Counted from the first letter of the stretch, positions 44,822 through 56,412 are shown. The stretch: DNA of 64,000 bases from Kentomonas sorsogonicus (GCA_030347455.1 JAQOSZ010000303.1:248001-312000); one strand, 5' to 3'. The notes: a model not told the origin generated them from the sequence alone. Numbers and translations: made by a program.

Positions 44822-46087
44822 ATGCCTCCGGGTGCGTCTGGCGGCAGTAAAGTCACAGACTTTCTGCCCGAGGTGACCGTCAACAAGAAGTACATCAAAC
44901 GCGAGAAGCTTCGTCGGAAGCAGGCAGCCCTGGCGGCGGAGCGTGAGCTCGGCCCGGGACAGCGCAGAAAACTGCAGGAAAAGCGAGCCCAGCAGCAGCA
45001 GGCTAAGGAACTCGCGGCACTTCGTGCTGCCAAGGTGGCTTTAAGTAAAAAGAGCAAGAAGAAATCGAAATCATCCACTGAAAAGAAGCAAACTGGTACA
45101 GTGAGCAAGGTCACTTCGGTGAATTCCAAGAAGGGCTTCAAAAAAGGCGAAGCCCCGAAGCTCACGGTGGGTGGACTGAAAACGGGTAAGGAAACGCTTC
45201 TCAAGAAGAAGGCGCGTGAGCTGGTGCTTGCTAAGAAGAAGGAAAAACGCGAGGCTCTGGCGAGTGCCAAGAAGGTGAAGAAAGGAAAGGGAAACCGTCG
45301 TGTCAGCTTTACTGAATCGGAGCCCACCTCAGATGCACAGGCAGACGGTGAGCTCGACACCGTCGGTCACCGTAAGCGTCGGCCCCGCGACGGAAACGCG
45401 GAAGAGCAAGACGCAGTAGCTGTTGCGGCCGCCGCCGCTGACGAACCTGCCGTGCCGGCGGAGGAGTCCGAGGAGGAGATTCTCGCTCGGGCCATTCGCG
45501 GCGCTGCGGATGGCGCGGTAGACTGGGGGGACAGCGCAGTGGACGCAGCGCCTTCATTTCTGCCGCAGACCCTACCGTTCGCTGACGCCTTCGAGGGATC
45601 GGCTACGGGAGAGGCGGTGGAGGAGGGGACGCTGCTGCAGCAGGCTGATGCGTACTTTGGCGACCTCGCACGCCGGGAGAAGGAGCTGTACCGTCAGGCC
45701 AGCGCGCACCTACGTCACATGAAGCAGGTCAACGCGCGCGGCGGCGACAAGGACGGCTTCCGCTACGTTCTCCCCAATGACGTTAAGAGCATCGTACGAC
45801 AGATGCTGGCGCAGGAGCAGCGTGCGGCCGCCGGGGACGGTGCCGAGGTGACGCCGTATGTTGACCCCGAGATGCTCTCCTCTACATTTGGAGGAGACCC
45901 CGTGAAGGAGACCGAGCAGCGCCCGGTGCGCCGGAAGAAGGCGCGCTACGACACCCTTTCGGACTTCTATCAGTTCCAGATCAGCAAAAAGTGGACCCGC
46001 AACGCTGAGCGCTTCCTCAAGCGCGGCCGCGTCAACAAGAGCATGTTCGAGGCCAAGAAGCATCAGCGCTCTATCCGCAAACTCTGA
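44822..46087 (+). CDS. Nucleolar ribosome-biogenesis protein, Rrp7-like C-terminus
   Basis: 421 residues. The first half is extremely Lys-rich (KKSKKKSKSS, KKEKREALASAKKVKK), typical of nucleolar proteins. An Ala/Glu-rich linker follows, then a conserved-looking C-terminal third with LPNDVKSIVRQMLAQEQ and YDTLSDFYQFQISKKW, finishing KKHQRSIRKL. The FYxFQ motif followed by a basic helix resembles the C-terminal domain of Rrp7, an SSU-processome component needed for 18S rRNA maturation. The N-terminal RNA-binding fold of Rrp7 is not evident, so the family call is tentative and another nucleolar factor is possible. I chose ATG 44822 because a good splice acceptor lies 43 bases upstream; an earlier in-frame ATG at 44723 precedes that acceptor. 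The next gene, Nop53, also serves ribosome assembly. Confidence 0.6.
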   Translation: MPPGASGGSKVTDFLPEVTVNKKYIKREKLRRKQAALAAERELGPGQRRKLQEKRAQQQQAKELAALRAAKVALSKKSKKKSKSSTEKKQTGTVSKVTSVNSKKGFKKGEAPKLTVGGLKTGKETLLKKKARELVLAKKKEKREALASAKKVKKGKGNRRVSFTESEPTSDAQADGELDTVGHRKRRPRDGNAEEQDAVAVAAAAADEPAVPAEESEEEILARAIRGAADGAVDWGDSAVDAAPSFLPQTLPFADAFEGSATGEAVEEGTLLQQADAYFGDLARREKELYRQASAHLRHMKQVNARGGDKDGFRYVLPNDVKSIVRQMLAQEQRAAAGDGAEVTPYVDPEMLSSTFGGDPVKETEQRPVRRKKARYDTLSDFYQFQISKKWTRNAERFLKRGRVNKSMFEAKKHQRSIRKL

Positions 46088-46707
46088 GGTGGGGGTACGC
46101 GGAGCTTATGACGTTTGTGCCGCGGCACTTCGTTCCCCATCTACTCCTAATAGGGGTGCCTTTGCTACACACACGCACACCGTTGTTTTCTTTCTCGATT
46201 AATTTACTGTTCCTTTTTTTCTTCTTCTTCCATCCGTGCTAATTTTAATACTTTCGTAATATGTGGATCAATAAATAAACAGTTCGATATGATGGTTTTT
46301 GTTCAACTGACAAGGCAAAGGGTTGCTTGGACGTGTGCAACTGTTTGTTGTCACTACGGGTTTGCCATGTAAACTTTGGCGAAAGGGAACTTTGTCGCTC
46401 TTTTACTGGTTCGCAATGTGTTGCTGCAATTGCTTTAGCAATATTACCACTAGTGAAACTGTTCACCTGTTTGGGGACTGAAACATTGTGTGAGTGCATC
46501 AGTGTTTTTAATAATAGTACTACGTTTTTATTCTCTTGTACAAGTCAAGTGTCCTTCCCCCTCCTTTTTCCTTCTCGATCTCTCTGCCAACAGTTCACTC
46601 ATTCCTACAAAGAGGAGAGATTTTTTTTTTCTTCACATACATATATAGTTTGTTGTTTGTGCATCCTCCGCCCCCCACCTCATCCTCTCCCACTACTGTG
46701 TTCACCG
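46088..46707. other. Intergenic region
   Basis: T-rich spacer. The frame of the next gene stays open upstream to 46327, but that part has a T-rich, noncoding composition and precedes the splice acceptor candidate at 46592-46593. Confidence 0.6.
46549..46593 (+). promoter_or_regulatory. Candidate polypyrimidine tract and 3' splice site
   Basis: A C/T-rich stretch of about 38 bases ending GCCAACAG, with the AG at 46592-46593, 115 bases before ATG 46708. It supports the downstream ATG as the Nop53 start. Confidence 0.5.
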
Positions 46708-47667
46708 ATGGCCCGCAAAGGAGCCGCGAAACGCGACTTGTGGAAGTCTGGCAACGACGACAGGACCGTCAACCGCCCTCAGCAGGTGTACGTGGCCAAG
46801 GGATGGAGTGTGGAGCCGTCCAAGACCCCCCAACATGAGGAGGCACCCCGCCGTCGCAAGTATGCCCCCATCCGTCCCAACAACCGGCCGGCCGTAGCCG
46901 TCCCTCTCGAGGGCCAAAGCTACAACCCCACCGACGAGGCCCACCAGGCCGCCCTCGCCACCGCTGTCAAGAAGCTGGAGAAGCGCCAAGAGAACAACGA
47001 GAAGTTCGTGAAGATGCTGATGCTGGGACGCGAGGGGGAGCACGCGGTCAAGACCAAGACCGGCAGCGCGGGCACCGGCATGAGTCGCAGCGTGAACGCA
47101 CCCGACGACGTCCTCTACGACGAGGAAGTGAAGGAGTTCAAGCAAAAGGCTCCAAAGGCGCCGAAGTCGGAGGAGGAGCTACGTAAGGAGGCCAAGGAGA
47201 AGAAGAAGAAGGAGAAGCGGCAGAAAAAGTTGGGGAAGGTCGGAGCGCGCCAGGAGCTACGCCAGTCCATCGCGCTGCGGCGCCGTCCCAACGAGAAGAA
47301 GGCGCTGGAGGGGTTCGAAAAGCTGGATGAGGTCCTTGACGAGTTCAAGAAAAAAGAAGCCAAGCGGGAGGCGAGGCGGGAGAAGCGTCGAGCGGCCAAA
47401 AGGGAGAACCTCAAGATCAAGCACTACGGCCGCCACTACCACACGCCGCTCGCCGTCGATGTTGCAAGCTCGGACCAGCTGGTGGGCTCTCTGCGGCATG
47501 TCAGCGGCGGCCGCATTCATCCCGCGCTCGACCGCATGAAGTCGCTGGAGGAGCGCAACCTCGTGCCGGCTCGCATGCAGCACAAGTACAACAAGCGCAA
47601 GATCCTCAAACCCAAGGGCGAGGTCCGTGTCAAGACGGAGCCGTTCGGTATTCTGCCCGAGACGTAA
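46708..47667 (+). CDS. NOP53: 60S ribosome-biogenesis factor Nop53 (GLTSCR2 family)
   Basis: 319 residues. Nop53 binds pre-60S particles and recruits the exosome helicase Mtr4 for 5.8S 3'-end trimming. The family pattern is visible in order: an early DLWKSGNDD acidic/Trp stretch, VPLEGQSYNPTDEAHQAAL (family form SYNP...HQ), a long Lys/Glu/Arg-rich coiled region, then HYGRHYHTPLAVDV, QLVGSLRHVSGG and LDRMKSLEERNLVPAR. The last blocks match the SLR...DR..S...RN..E.R signature of the C-terminus. The length is short of human GLTSCR2 (478) but close to other protist forms. The frame is intact. It follows another nucleolar gene with about 620 bases between them. Confidence 0.9.
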   Translation: MARKGAAKRDLWKSGNDDRTVNRPQQVYVAKGWSVEPSKTPQHEEAPRRRKYAPIRPNNRPAVAVPLEGQSYNPTDEAHQAALATAVKKLEKRQENNEKFVKMLMLGREGEHAVKTKTGSAGTGMSRSVNAPDDVLYDEEVKEFKQKAPKAPKSEEELRKEAKEKKKKEKRQKKLGKVGARQELRQSIALRRRPNEKKALEGFEKLDEVLDEFKKKEAKREARREKRRAAKRENLKIKHYGRHYHTPLAVDVASSDQLVGSLRHVSGGRIHPALDRMKSLEERNLVPARMQHKYNKRKILKPKGEVRVKTEPFGILPET

Positions 47668-47928
47668 GGGTACCGAAGACGTATCCTCTTCTTCGTGTAT
47701 TCTTCGCTTGCAAGATTCTCTCTCTCTCTGTTCAGGTCCTCGCAAGCACTGCATCCTCTCTTCCAAATTCGTTGGAATTCTTACTACCAAGTAGTGTCTC
47801 GTTTGTGTTTTACTCTGCTTTCTTGTGCACTCACAGTGCCGCTTTCGTACCCTTCACTGGTAGCTTGAGCCACCAATCTGTAACTAACCTCACGTTTAAT
47901 TAAGCACTCCCTCTCCCTCCCCATATCC

Positions 47929-47964
<36 letters not shown>

Positions 47965-48492
47965 AATCGATACGAAAGAGAAGTATTCTTCTTCTCTGAG
48001 TCTTACCCTACTTTTTTTTCTTTAAATCTCTTTCCGCTCACCAAAAGCCTTCGATAACTAGTGCAAAGAAGTAAGCGTGAGCAGTTGAATGAAGGAGGCT
48101 CTGGTGTACGTGTAAACGCAATTTGTGTTTCCCTGTCCTTGCCACTTGTGCTGAATTTTTGACCACCTTCTTTTTTTTTTTTTGTGGTGTCGTTTGTCTC
48201 CTCTTCATTGCCATTGCCTCGAGTGGAAGACATGCCAATAGACAGTGCCCTTGTGAATTCTAATGGCAAGCTGGCTGAGTTTTGAATCACCGACTGCTTT
48301 CACTGAAATTAAAAGAAATATTTGGAAACAAGATCAACCTCCATCTACCCTCCTTCTCTGTGAAATCCCCCAAAGAACATTAGCTTCAAAAAATTCGCTT
48401 CTGTAGCACGAGGTACGCAACTAGAGGCGTCCTGCTAGCAGAAGTTCATTACAGATTCTTTAGAATAGAACGAGAAAGCGAAAGGACGAAGA
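47668..48492. other. Intergenic region
   Basis: Spacer with a CT run (47932-47962), two T-rich pyrimidine tracts and no supported gene. The last 130 bases before ATG 48493 are purine-rich, so the acceptor is probably further upstream. Confidence 0.6.
47932..47962. repeat. CT dinucleotide microsatellite
   Basis: About fifteen CT units; may act as a pyrimidine tract. Confidence 0.8.
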
Positions 48493-51400
48493 ATGAGCTT
48501 CCTGTTCAGTAAAATCTTAGGAGAGCGCGTTGTACACCCGCCCTATAAACCCTCGGGTGGATCTGGTGACGACACTGATGGCAAAAACGCACCGTCTGCG
48601 GACAAAGTGTCTGGCAACGATGAAACGGGAGAGGATGCAACGGTGCTTATGAACCGCGTGCGCGGCTGCCGGACGGCAAAGGATCTCCGAGACACACTTG
48701 CACAAATGTCTCAATCGCGCAAATTTGTGCGCACCCTCGCCGCCGATGACGTCCCGTTCTTTTTCGAGCTCGTCCGCTCCGCCGCCGAGGACGAGCAGAC
48801 GGTGGAGCTGTGCTTCTCTATTCTTGTTCACCTCACCGCACACAGTTTGACAGAGAGCGGCAACTCTCACTCGGGCGGTCACGGCTCACAGGCGGAGTGG
48901 CGTCGCCAGCGCGCCGCCTTTCTCAGCGCGATCCAAAGCGAGGTGCCGTTCCTTGTTGACATCCTGCGTGTTGGCAATGCATCAACCGCTTCCTCTGGTG
49001 CCCCTCCCTCCACCCCTTCCGTCCCGCGCGATGTAACTGACGAGACCAGCAGTTTGGTGACGGAGCTACTGATTCGCCTCGAGGAGCACGACTCTGCCGG
49101 CGTGCACAAGCGCCTCCTCTCCTGCCACGGCGTCGAGGTACTGCTCACTGCTCTACAACGGAAGCAGTCCGAAACCTTCGCCGCCCGCCGTTTGCAGATG
49201 CGGCGAGAGCTGCATCTCCGCGTGTTGCGTCTACTTGGCGCCCTCACCGCGACCGACACCGACATGCAGCTTGACGTCGTGAACTGCAATGGTTTTAACA
49301 TTCTCTTTGGTGCACTCCGTGCTAATAACCGCGATGGCGAACTCGTAGAAGGAACAAAAGCGGCGGCGACTGCGGCGGTAACAGATGCAGCTGACGCTGG
49401 GAAGACACGGCCAGCCGAGAACGGGAAGACCGCTCCTAGCTTTGGCTTCATGGACTTTTCACAGGGCACTGCAGCTCAAGCCACCGAGTCCTCCCTCGCT
49501 GCGGAGTGTCTTACGACGATCCACAATGTGCTGCGAGGAAATCCAGAGACGCAGAAACTGTTTCTCGACCAGGCGCACGTCAGTCAGCTGTGCCCTGTGT
49601 TGGAGGCGGTTCCCGAACGCATATACCAACTCTCGTCCGCTGGCAAGTCGCTGGACTCTCTCAACGCCGACGCTCAGAAGCCGCTGTTGTTGCTTACTTT
49701 ATCGATTCTGCAGTGTCTGCTACGAGAGGCGTCGTCGCGCGACAGATCTGCTGTTACAAGTTCCGGCCCCTCTGAAGACGTCACGGCGGCTAATCCCCGA
49801 GGCGACGGCGGGGAGCACACGCGCAGCCTCTTCACTGAGAAGCACGTGCACCGCGCGCTGTGCTCCTTGGCACTATGCGGTGATGTTGTCGACGTGGCCG
49901 TTCGGATCGAATCCCTGCGGCTACTCACATCGCTCGTCAAGAACCACCGTGAAGGCGTAAGCGAGGTGCTGGATAGCGTTGTCTTGAGTATTGTACTACC
50001 GTCGAACGTGTCGTCGGATGCAGCCAAATCGACGACGAGCAAGAAAGACACCGTGAGGTGGCCCGCTCTCCGTGGGATTGTGCACATTATTCTCAGCAGC
50101 ACCGACGTGACACTCGTCAGCGCTTCAGCCATGCTGCTCGACACGATGTTTCAGGTCAAACCGACGTTTCGCCAAGTATGGAACGCAGTCATGGACGGTT
50201 TTGCCCCACAAACGGCGATCGGTGCCAGTGGAGCTGGTGGGCCTTCAGCTGCGGCGGGTGCGGCGATGCGTTTGGCACAGCTGCCGTCGGGTGGCGCTCT
50301 CTCGCTCGTGCTCTTCTCTCCTGGAAACATCTCGTGCACCTCCCCGAACTGCAAGTACTACGCTGCCGAGACGCTGTACCGACTCTTTTTGTGGGCGTCC
50401 TCCTTTAGTGGCGGGGAAGCGCTGACAGATGTGTGCGGGATGGACTGGAGCAAGGGGAAAGCAGCGGCACCAGGTAGTGGCGCGGAAATACTGCCAATCC
50501 CTCTGACGCCCGGCCAACCACTCACGTTTCTGCACGCTCTTGTGGCATACTACGTGTACGTGATGAACGGCGGCTCCTCGCTGCAGCAGATTGATCTGCA
50601 TGGTCTTTCCGCCTACACCCAGCTGGTTCTGCACCTAGTGGTCACGGCCCCTGCTAGCGTCGTGACTCCGGTGTGTCTCGCCAAGGGCAGTACCTGGTTC
50701 AAGACTCTGTTGCTTGTGGCACGACGCGATGGCCCGGCCCATACTCGTCTTTGGTGTGCCTCCCTCGCCGCCCAGCTCGTGCTGCGCGCGAGGGACTACT
50801 ACGACTCCGGCAGCGCTACATCCAATTCCAACGGTCTTCCTTCCCTGCAAGGGCTAGTCGCAGACTTTCTCCACCACTTCGGTCCCCCCAGTGTGTTCGA
50901 CACGCTCATGTTCGATGTAGAGCGGTCGCAGTGGGGCCAGCCAGCCCAAGTGGCCTTCACGTCTGGCAACGCACCGGTGCTATATGACAGCGCACTGGTG
51001 GAGGTGCTCAGAGAAACACAGAGGGTGTTCAAGACACGCTTTGACACGCTCCAGGCGGAAGGACAGCAAGACGCACGCAGCGCTGCCTCACCGAGTGCTG
51101 TGCCCCCTCCTGCACCCTCACCCCCATACGCGAACCTGGATTCCAACACCGCCGCTTCGCACTCCGCGATCGCCCGCGGAGACGCTGATGAAGTTCGACG
51201 GCTGCAGATTGCCCTGGAGGAGTGCAAGCGGCATTACCAGCAGCAGCTTGAGCAGCAGAGCGCCGCGGTAACGCAGTTGGAGCAGCGCGTGCACCAGCTT
51301 CAGCAGTCCGATGAGAGCGTACGCAGGGAACTGGAATGGTCGCGCGGGGCGATCGCCGAGCGGGATCGAATTATTGCCTCTCTGGAAGAGCGTCTGCAGA

Positions 51401-53267
51401 GCGTCACCGCGGAGCTGGACCGGTTACAGCGCGAGCGTCAGCAGGCTGCGACAGCAGCGTCGGCCGTCGCGGCAGACACGGCGGCCGTCGACGAGCTGCG
51501 CAGCACGGTGTCACTGCTGGAGGAGGCACTGCGTTCAAAGGAGGAAGAACACCAGCAACTGGTGTCCACCTTGAATCAGATGGAACAGCAACTTCAGAGT
51601 CTCTCGGCTGCGGCACAAGCAACGACGACACAGTCAGCTGCATCGAACACGGAGTCTCTTCGGCAACAGCAGCAGCAGCAGCAGCAACAGATGGAGCAGC
51701 TACGTACGCAGTTGACGTCTCTGTACAGCGAAAAGGAACGGATGCAACAGGAACTGAACACTCAGCTTTCGACACTGATAGCGGAGAAACAGACGCTCTT
51801 GATCATGGTGGCTGAGCAGGATCTTCAGCGGGAACAACAACAAGCAGCAGCAGCAGCAGCAACACATACAATCACAACAGACGTTTGTGCAGCACCAGCA
51901 ACCGTACGGTGCCGAACTACTACCGGAAAGTCCACCCTCATCCGCCAGCTATCCCCAAGTTGTCGTGGCATCACAGCACGGCGCGTCAGGAGGGCCACTG
52001 GTGGTGTCTGCCCCACCAACTAACTCTACCTCTCCACCGTACGTGGCCTCGCACACTGTGCCTTCGACAGTGCAGGAGCCACCGGCGCCACCACAGCTAA
52101 TGTCTGTACCGCGCGCAGGGCAGCCTGTCTCGACGTCATACCCTCAGCGCTCCACTTCCCCCCCACTGCCTTGGGATGCGTGGAGCGACCCAGCAAACGT
52201 TGACTCTCATCCTTTACCTATTTCGGCGACAGAGGGTCCGCCCCCCATTGGACAAGGGACACCCAACGTGATCGAGCCCGTGACGAACCTTGCCGCCTCG
52301 CAGATCACGGTTCCTTCGTCGGTGGGTGACGTACCCGTTCAAAGCCGCGACAGCAACCCCTTGAACGGCATGGAGCAAGAAGGGGAGGCGGGGACGGCAG
52401 GAACTAACGATGCGAACAACCACTTCGTCACGACCGGTCGACCTGGCGATGACGCGTGCATTGTCGGTGGCAGCGACAATCCTTTTGGTGACCCGGCGTA
52501 CGGAGGAGATCAGTCACCGCACTGGAGCACCTTGGCGGCGGCACCCTACAGTCCAGACTCCTCGAAGTTGGCCATGATGCCGAACCGCAGCAACACTGCT
52601 AGCCTTTCCCCTGCGGTAGCTCCTTCGAACAACGCCATGACGACTGTGCAGGATTGGCTTCAGCACTCCTCCCAGGAGCACGCAGAGAACGAAAGACCAC
52701 ACGGTGCTGAGCAGTCTTCCAGCCGTGCTGCTGCTTCCGGAGCTTCTCCTAGCCCTCCACCAGTTGCACACTTTGACGATGGTGGCAAGGCGGTCGGCAC
52801 AGGTCGCGTTGCTGCGAGCCAATTAGCACCTCACACGGCAGGAACCCCACCGAACACAAACCCTGAGGAGAATCCGTTTGGCGCGCCGCCAGCTGCTGAT
52901 ATAGAGGGTTGGCAACACCCACAGCAGGAACCACAGAACGTAAGTAGTGTCGAGGTGCCACCGTATGCTGCGGCAGACGACGACAACGTGCATGGCCACT
53001 TCTCCACAAAGACCGGAAGCGCAGGCCCCGAGGTCGTTGTGCAAGAACAAGCGCTTGGTGGACAGTACGACGCTGGTGCATTCCTGACTGAGTCACCACC
53101 AGCAGAGACTCTAGACTTGTACGCGGCGCACCCGGTAGCTGCCAACAACGCTCAATGAACCAGCAGCTGCCACCAGCAGCGAGGCAGTTGGCGCACCAAA
53201 TCCTTTTGCCACCTTTGCCGAACCTAATGGTAACGTCCCCGACGACGACTTCTTCTCGATTCAATGA
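48493..53267 (+). CDS. p115/Uso1-type vesicle tether with NPF-motif tail
   Basis: About 1,590 residues. After MSFLFSKILGE comes a helical, armadillo-like head of roughly 830 residues (for example LRVLRLLGALTAT, LFSPGNISCTSPNCKYY, LWCASLAAQLVLRARDYY), then a coiled coil from about 51180 to 51830. The coil ends in EKQTLLIMVAEQDLQ, closely like the DLLVLLADQDQKI that ends the p115 coil. p115/Uso1 tethers ER-derived vesicles to the Golgi, so that role is likely. A Gln-rich linker leads into about 450 disordered residues with NPF or related motifs (DNPFGDP, ENPFGAP, PNPFATF), known ligands of EH domains, and an acidic end DDDFFSIQ. Ordinary p115 has no such tail. The frame changes near 51850, within CAA/CAG repeats, and near 53145; the NPF tail continues past the second, so I end at 53267. 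Confidence 0.72.
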
Positions 53268-53812
53268 CAGTATTTAAAAAAAAACTATGAAACCAGACAG
53301 AGGCTTTGCTGTGCTAAAACTCTGTGTTTGGTTGCTCTTTTGCATGCGCCTGTACGTTAATGTTTTGTCTTGCACTCCTTACACTTTTGTTAAAACTCCC
53401 TTTACGCAACTGTGCTAAAAAATAACGCACCAAGAAAACAGCGATAGAACGGCACATCTATATGAACTATCTGATGTGATTCAAGAACCACTTCAGTGGG
53501 AAACGAAGATACTGTACGTTACCCTCCCGCTCGTCGTTGACGGTAGTGGTGGAGTACCCCCATCGACGGCACTGCAGTAGGATCTGCCGTGTTATGTTAC
53601 CTCATCTTCCTCAAGCTACTTTTGTTGTCCCCCTCCGTCTTCATCTTCTCTCTCTCTCTTTCTCTCAAACCACTCATTGTCTAGATTGTTGTGTTTTTTT
53701 TTTTTTTCATCGAGAAGAATCTTCTAGTTGGTGGCTCCGTGCACCGACGCTTGTTGTATTGTGAGTGACTAACAATAAAAAAAATATCTAAGACACCGCT
53801 AACGTATACACT
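53268..53812. other. Intergenic region
   Basis: Spacer with a CT-rich tract (53643-53668) and a T run (53695-53708). No gene is supported. AG at 53684-53685 is one acceptor candidate for the next gene. Confidence 0.6.
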
Positions 53813-55478
53813 ATGACAGACACCGCAAAGATGGAGCCAAACCCGCGTGAAACGGAGCAGGGCAGCGCCAACGCGACTGTCAACGCTGATAGTCAAGTAT
53901 TCTCCTCCATTTTGGGTGACTGTCACGTGCAGCTCGTGCGTGCAACACCGTATGAGCCTCCGCTGTATCTATTTCCCGAACTACTACCGAGGGTGCCGCA
54001 AGGCACTGCGCCGCAGTCCGTGTGGGACAGCCTCGCGCACGCCGTTCAGGTCAAGTCCTCCTACTGGAAGGTAGCCGACGCGGCGCCGCTGCTGTCGCAC
54101 TGGGCGCAGGCTGAGGATAACACCGCTGCGTCCGCTGGACCTGAGGAGAAGCAAGGCGCCCCCGAGGCCGCAGGCACGGCTGCTAACGGTGCCACCTCCA
54201 CACTAGCACAGCTTATCGCTGCCGGGACGCTCGCAGGCGTCGGCTTTCCCGCCTCCGTTCTGGAGCACGGCCGTTTTTCCGCCTCCTCTATCCTGAAGGA
54301 GCTGACCATTCTGCGTCGTCGTCTGCGACTCAGTGAAGAGCAGGGAGAGCCTCTGTTTTCGCAGCACTTCATTAACCTCTTGGCGTGGCGGGCTCTCACG
54401 GAGATGAACTATGCCCACACCTGCGTCACGGGCAGCGCAGCGGAAGCAACGGCTGACGCGAGTAGCTCTTCGTGCGAACTCTACAAGGGTGACTACCGTA
54501 GGCGTCGACACAAGACCGCGTAAACGGCCTCGTTCCGAGTTGACCTCGGACGCCACTGCAGAAGAGACCGGCCCTTCCCAGGGGAATCTCCTGGAGCTTC
54601 TGGCTAGTCCAGACCCGTGGGATGAGGCCCCGCTGCGCGACTCCGCGCGCGCCGGAGGCTTTATCGCTGGGCACGAGTCGAACGTGGAGGAGCGCATTGA
54701 GCTGCTACATACGCTGGCGCAGCTCTACCGCCGTCCGATCCGCACGCTGCAGTCGGCTGGGGCGCAGACGGACTTGGTGGTCCCGCCTGGGACCATGAAT
54801 CCTACAACGCCGTACGCCTCACCGCAGCGCCTTCCTGGGTCCACCCTCGACGTCCGGCAAGACCTTGGCTGGGGCACAACAGACACAGAGAAGGCGGCGG
54901 CCGGTGAAAGTACTGTTCCAAGCATTTACGTTCACGCAGCGTACGTCGGCAGCGACACCTCCCACGCGGCTAGTGTCCGCTCAGTGTGCATTCAACTGAA
55001 GACATTTGGGGAGCATGCTTTTGGTGTATCCGATTCGGGCGAATTTGTGACGACCCCAGCGCACACCCGCCTCGCACTGAACCTCGCTACTCTGCTTCCG
55101 CGTGGCTCAGCCGAAGGTGAGCTCATCAGCACGCACCACTGCAGCCTGATCGTTCGCGCCACCCGGCCGGCAGCCACAGCTGCTGTCGACGTCGATGGCG
55201 CGGGTGTAGGCGCCGCACCCGCCCCTTCCTTCCACGCACGCGTTACCCTGCTGAACTACGGCGGCAATGGCTGCCGCGTCGACGGTGTCCGGTGGGTGCT
55301 GGAAGAGCCGTACGCGTTGCAGGTTGGCGACCGCGTCATTGTGGGCGGTTGCGTGGCGCTGACTGTCACCGCGGCCCCACCACCCGATGAGGCTGACAAC
55401 AGCAATGGTGCTGTCAAGAAAGAAGCCCCTGACGGCCCGGCACTCACCCCGGTGAAGACGGAAACACTGGTGGAGTAG
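53813..55478 (+). CDS. FHA-domain protein
   Basis: About 555 residues. The C-terminal 150 residues carry forkhead-associated (FHA) features: a spaced STHHCSLIV (family SRxHAxL), then LLNYGGNGCRVDG (family S.NGT.VNG) and LQVGDRVIVGGCVALTV (GDxIxxG). FHA domains bind phosphothreonine. The normal core Arg and Ser are partly replaced, so binding may be altered. The first half has SVWDSLAHAVQ followed by SSYWKVADAAPLLSHW, a helical block that loosely recalls the N-terminal domain of microspherule protein MCRS1, which also ends in FHA. That parallel is inference only. Between them is RPRKRPRSEL, a likely nuclear signal. The frame changes near 54490 at a GGG, where TTVGVDTRPRKRPR continues the chain; I read it as an assembly indel. 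Confidence 0.65.
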
Positions 55479-56079
55479 GACAGAGAACATCTTCCCAGCG
55501 GGAATAATAGGGCTTCCTTGTCTTTCGCTTTTTTCTCCCGCACCACCGACTTTTGCTGGATGGGTGATCTTCACTACCGCTGACTTTCGGTTCTCTTTCC
55601 GTTTCCTGATACCTATGTTATTATTATTATTATTCTCGACTGTCATTAATGCTCGAAAGAACTATCCGATTGTTCACACGTTTGCGTGTTTGTGTTTCTC
55701 TCTGTGTGTGTGTACTTTTTCCTTGCCTACTGACCTTGTACAACTTCGTTTTCTCGCACTTCCGACGGTGCGCAACAGTCGCGAGAGGAAAGAGGTACAT
55801 TTCCAATGATTATTTTAGGGCTATTACTATTCATGGGAGTCGCTTTTGTTGGGTACTTATTTTTTATGATATTCGCGAACCTGTCGTCACTTCATTTTCA
55901 CTTTTTTTTTTTTTTTTTGAACGCCCCTCTCATCAACACTCTTCACCAATCTGTTTTTGTTTCTTCTGGAAACCGCTATGCTAAAATATGACAGGAAACA
56001 CAGTTCTGGATTCAGGCACCAACACCTACATACACGTATATAGGCTGAGAAAGACACAGAGCAGTCAGCAAGCGCTCTC
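55479..56079. other. Intergenic region
   Basis: T-rich spacer with an ATT triplet run near 55616-55636 and a T run (55903-55919). No gene is supported. Confidence 0.6.
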
Positions 56080-56412
56080 ATGGGTTTCAGTATACTGTCG
56101 CTGTTGTCAGCCATGGTGCTGTGCGTGAACGCACTCGCCATCCTTTCCGAGACGCGCTTTCTCAAGCGTCTGGGACTGGCTACCGATTCAGGCGCTGCGG
56201 GAGCTATGAACGAAAACGGGGCTGACGACGCAGCTCCCAGAGTCGGATTCATGTCCGAGGCTCCTCCACCCGCACCAACGCGCAACGGCGCAGACTCCCC
56301 ATTAAAGCGGCAGATTGCACAATTCTTAAGCTCTGTACGTATGCTGACCAGAGTGCCGCTTATCTTCATCAATACCGTTCTCGTTGTCTTGGCGATCATC
56401 ACTGGATGGTAA
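56080..56412 (+). CDS. YOS1: Yos1/IER3IP1 family ER-Golgi transport protein
   Basis: A 110-residue protein with an N-terminal and a C-terminal helix. Yos1 works with Yip1 and Yif1 in budding of COPII vesicles from the ER. The match is strong at both ends: SILSLLSAMVLCVNALAIL followed by RFLKRLGLATD (human IER3IP1 reads LCVNAIAVL then RFLKNIGWGTD), and SSVRMLTRVPLIFINTVL near the end (SVRTVMRVPLIIVNS in the human protein). The middle loop, rich in Asn, Asp, Ala and Pro, is about 30 residues longer than in the ~80-residue relatives. The start ATG is the conserved one and the frame is intact. It is one of several secretory-pathway genes in this window. Confidence 0.93.
   Translation: MGFSILSLLSAMVLCVNALAILSETRFLKRLGLATDSGAAGAMNENGADDAAPRVGFMSEAPPPAPTRNGADSPLKRQIAQFLSSVRMLTRVPLIFINTVLVVLAIITGW

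Noticed and set aside
46327-46707. In-frame N-terminal extension of Nop53
   Set aside because: The stretch lies upstream of the best splice acceptor, is Phe/Cys/Leu-rich and resembles spacer; Nop53 homology begins after ATG 46708.
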